The translations under genes were made by a program, and so were the position numbers. DNA of 20,572 nucleotides, from assembly GCA_947600345.1 (NCBI GenBank), contig CANQGC010000018.1, forward strand, positions 1-20,572, in the 5' to 3' direction. How positions within the stretch are numbered: position 1 is the first letter of the stretch; every line of letters begins with the position of its first letter. Source of the stretch: an uncultured Clostridia bacterium (GTDB taxonomy: Bacteria > Bacillota > Clostridia > Christensenellales > Aristaeellaceae). The notes under the pieces were generated by a model. It searched no databases and was not told where the DNA came from. It saw nothing but the letters and a program-made list of their open reading frames with translations. This document shows, one piece after another, positions 19,510 to 20,572 of the stretch.

Positions 19510-20572
19510 TTATCCCGAAACGCGGCTCACCTCGATCACGTCCGGCTTCTTCTTCAGGTTCCGGATGATCTTGTTTAGCTGCTGGGTGTTCTTGATGACG
19601 ATGGACACGTTAAAGATGTACTGGGAGTCCTTGAGCGCATGGCCGGCGATGGCGCTCACGTCCACGTTCTCGGCGGCGAGCATCACCGAGATCTCGGCCA
19701 GCAGGCCAGTGCGGTTGTAGGTGATGATGCGAATCTCCGCCTCGTAGGAGGCGCTGCCGCCCTGGTCCTCCCACTCCACCTCGATCAGCCGATCCTTCTC
19801 CACGTCCGGGTCCTTCAAACTCACGCAGTCCTTGCGGTGCACGGACACGCCCCGGCCCCGGGTGATGTAGCCGATGATGTCATCGCCGGGCAGCGGGCTG
19901 CAGCAGCGGGCAAAGCGCACCAGCATGCCGCTCTCGCCCTTGACGATCACGCCGTTGGACGAGGACGACGACTGCCGTCGCTTTTCCTGCTCCTCGGGAT
20001 GGCCGAAGTCCTGCATGGTGCCGCCCACCTGCTCCTCGGCCTTGACGCTCTTCTTGTACTCGTCCACCAGGCGGTTGACCACCTGGGCGCAGCTGAGCCC
20101 GCCGAAGCCCACCATGGCGTACACGTCGTCCATGGTCTGGGCGGAGAAGCGGCGGCAGAGGATGTCCACCGACTCGTTGCGCAAAAGCTGGCTGAGCGTG
20201 TAGCCCAGACGCTTGGCCTCCTTGTCGACCATGTCCTTGCCCAAGGGGATGTTCTCCTCGCGCTGCATCTTCTTGAGCCAGGCGCGAATCTTGGCGCGGG
20301 CCTCGCTGGTCTTGACGATGTTCAACCAGTCGCGGGACGGCCCGTGGGACGCGGCCGAGGTCATGACCTCCACCACGTCGCCGGTGTCGAGCTGGTAGGT
20401 CAGCGGCACGATCCTTCCGTTCACCTTCGCGCCGATGCAGCGGTTGCCTACCGCCGAGTGGATGCGGTAAGCGAAGTCCAGCGGCGTCGCGCCGCGGGGC
20501 AGCGAGATCACGTCGTTGCGGGGCGTGAATACGAACACCTCGTCGGAGAACAAGTCCACCTTGACCAGCTCG
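19510..20572 (-). CDS. relA: RelA/SpoT-type (p)ppGpp synthetase/hydrolase, C-terminal part
   Basis: Only the last 353 residues are in the window; the gene continues past the right edge, so the hydrolase and most of the synthetase domain are not seen. The visible part starts at the end of the synthetase domain. The TGS domain follows (EVFVFTPRNDVISLPRGATP to GDVVEVMTS, about residues 11-70), then a helical region and the conserved CCSPLPGDDIIGYITRGRGV segment. It ends in an ACT domain (IRIITYNRTGLLAEISVML). Rel proteins make and degrade the stringent-response alarmone. The product is probably bifunctional Rel, as usual in Bacillota, but that cannot be shown here. Confidence 0.96.
   Translation of the reverse strand, partial: ELVKVDLFSDEVFVFTPRNDVISLPRGATPLDFAYRIHSAVGNRCIGAKVNGRIVPLTYQLDTGDVVEVMTSAASHGPSRDWLNIVKTSEARAKIRAWLKKMQREENIPLGKDMVDKEAKRLGYTLSQLLRNESVDILCRRFSAQTMDDVYAMVGFGGLSCAQVVNRLVDEYKKSVKAEEQVGGTMQDFGHPEEQEKRRQSSSSSNGVIVKGESGMLVRFARCCSPLPGDDIIGYITRGRGVSVHRKDCVSLKDPDVEKDRLIEVEWEDQGGSASYEAEIRIITYNRTGLLAEISVMLAAENVDVSAIAGHALKDSQYIFNVSIVIKNTQQLNKIIRNLKKKPDVIEVSRVSG

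Overview
The window looks like a chromosomal segment of a G+C-rich member of the Bacillota, most likely class Clostridia. Reasons: strong GGAGG-type ribosome binding sites before most genes; the clostridial-type gene run rel - dtd - metallo-beta-lactamase-fold hydrolase - hemZ; a DUF2148 ferredoxin-like protein; a TagH/Wzt-like exporter; and a very small membrane toxin of the holin-like type found in Gram-positive bacteria. The organism assignment is inference. No rRNA, tRNA, CRISPR array, transposase or integrase was seen.

Layout. (1) 1-2944, + strand: a cluster of three hairpins, then luxS, a DUF2148 protein and a sugar-nucleotide-type nucleotidyltransferase, closed by a strong terminator; then a small two-helix membrane protein with its own promoter. 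(2) 3047-3662: two divergent small HTH proteins around a control region with three related 15-bp operators. (3) 3688-6366, - strand: polysaccharide ABC exporter (permease, ATPase with C-terminal cargo domain) overlapping a standalone CinA/PncC domain. Divergent from it, 6501-7736, is an AlgX/DHHW-type SGNH protein likely to act on surface polysaccharide. An unrecognised, more A+T-rich gene follows at 7787-8557. (4) 8679-13547, - strand: a complete branched-chain amino acid (HAAT) ABC importer, in transcription order binding protein, livH, livM, livG, livF, with a 15-bp hairpin between the binding protein gene and livH. (5) 13548-14477: about 930 bases without a gene, holding the importer promoter and a palindrome-rich element flanked by inverted repeats of about 125 bp. 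(6) 14478-20572, - strand: housekeeping cluster rel (cut by the window edge), dtd, MBL-fold hydrolase, hemZ, a lipoprotein cyclophilin, a soluble cyclophilin and a phosphoribosyltransferase.

The most interesting part is 18377-19042, where the conserved cluster is split between dtd and the MBL gene by an apparent type I toxin-antitoxin locus on the + strand. It has a 26-residue hydrophobic toxin, a 5' hairpin and a Shine-Dalgarno-sequestering hairpin, an overlapping upstream ORF, and a toxin terminator whose loop contains the -35 box of a consensus antisense promoter. A 144-bp segment with the antisense RNA gene and terminator is tandemly duplicated (offset 171 bp), so the locus appears to have one toxin and two antisense RNA genes.
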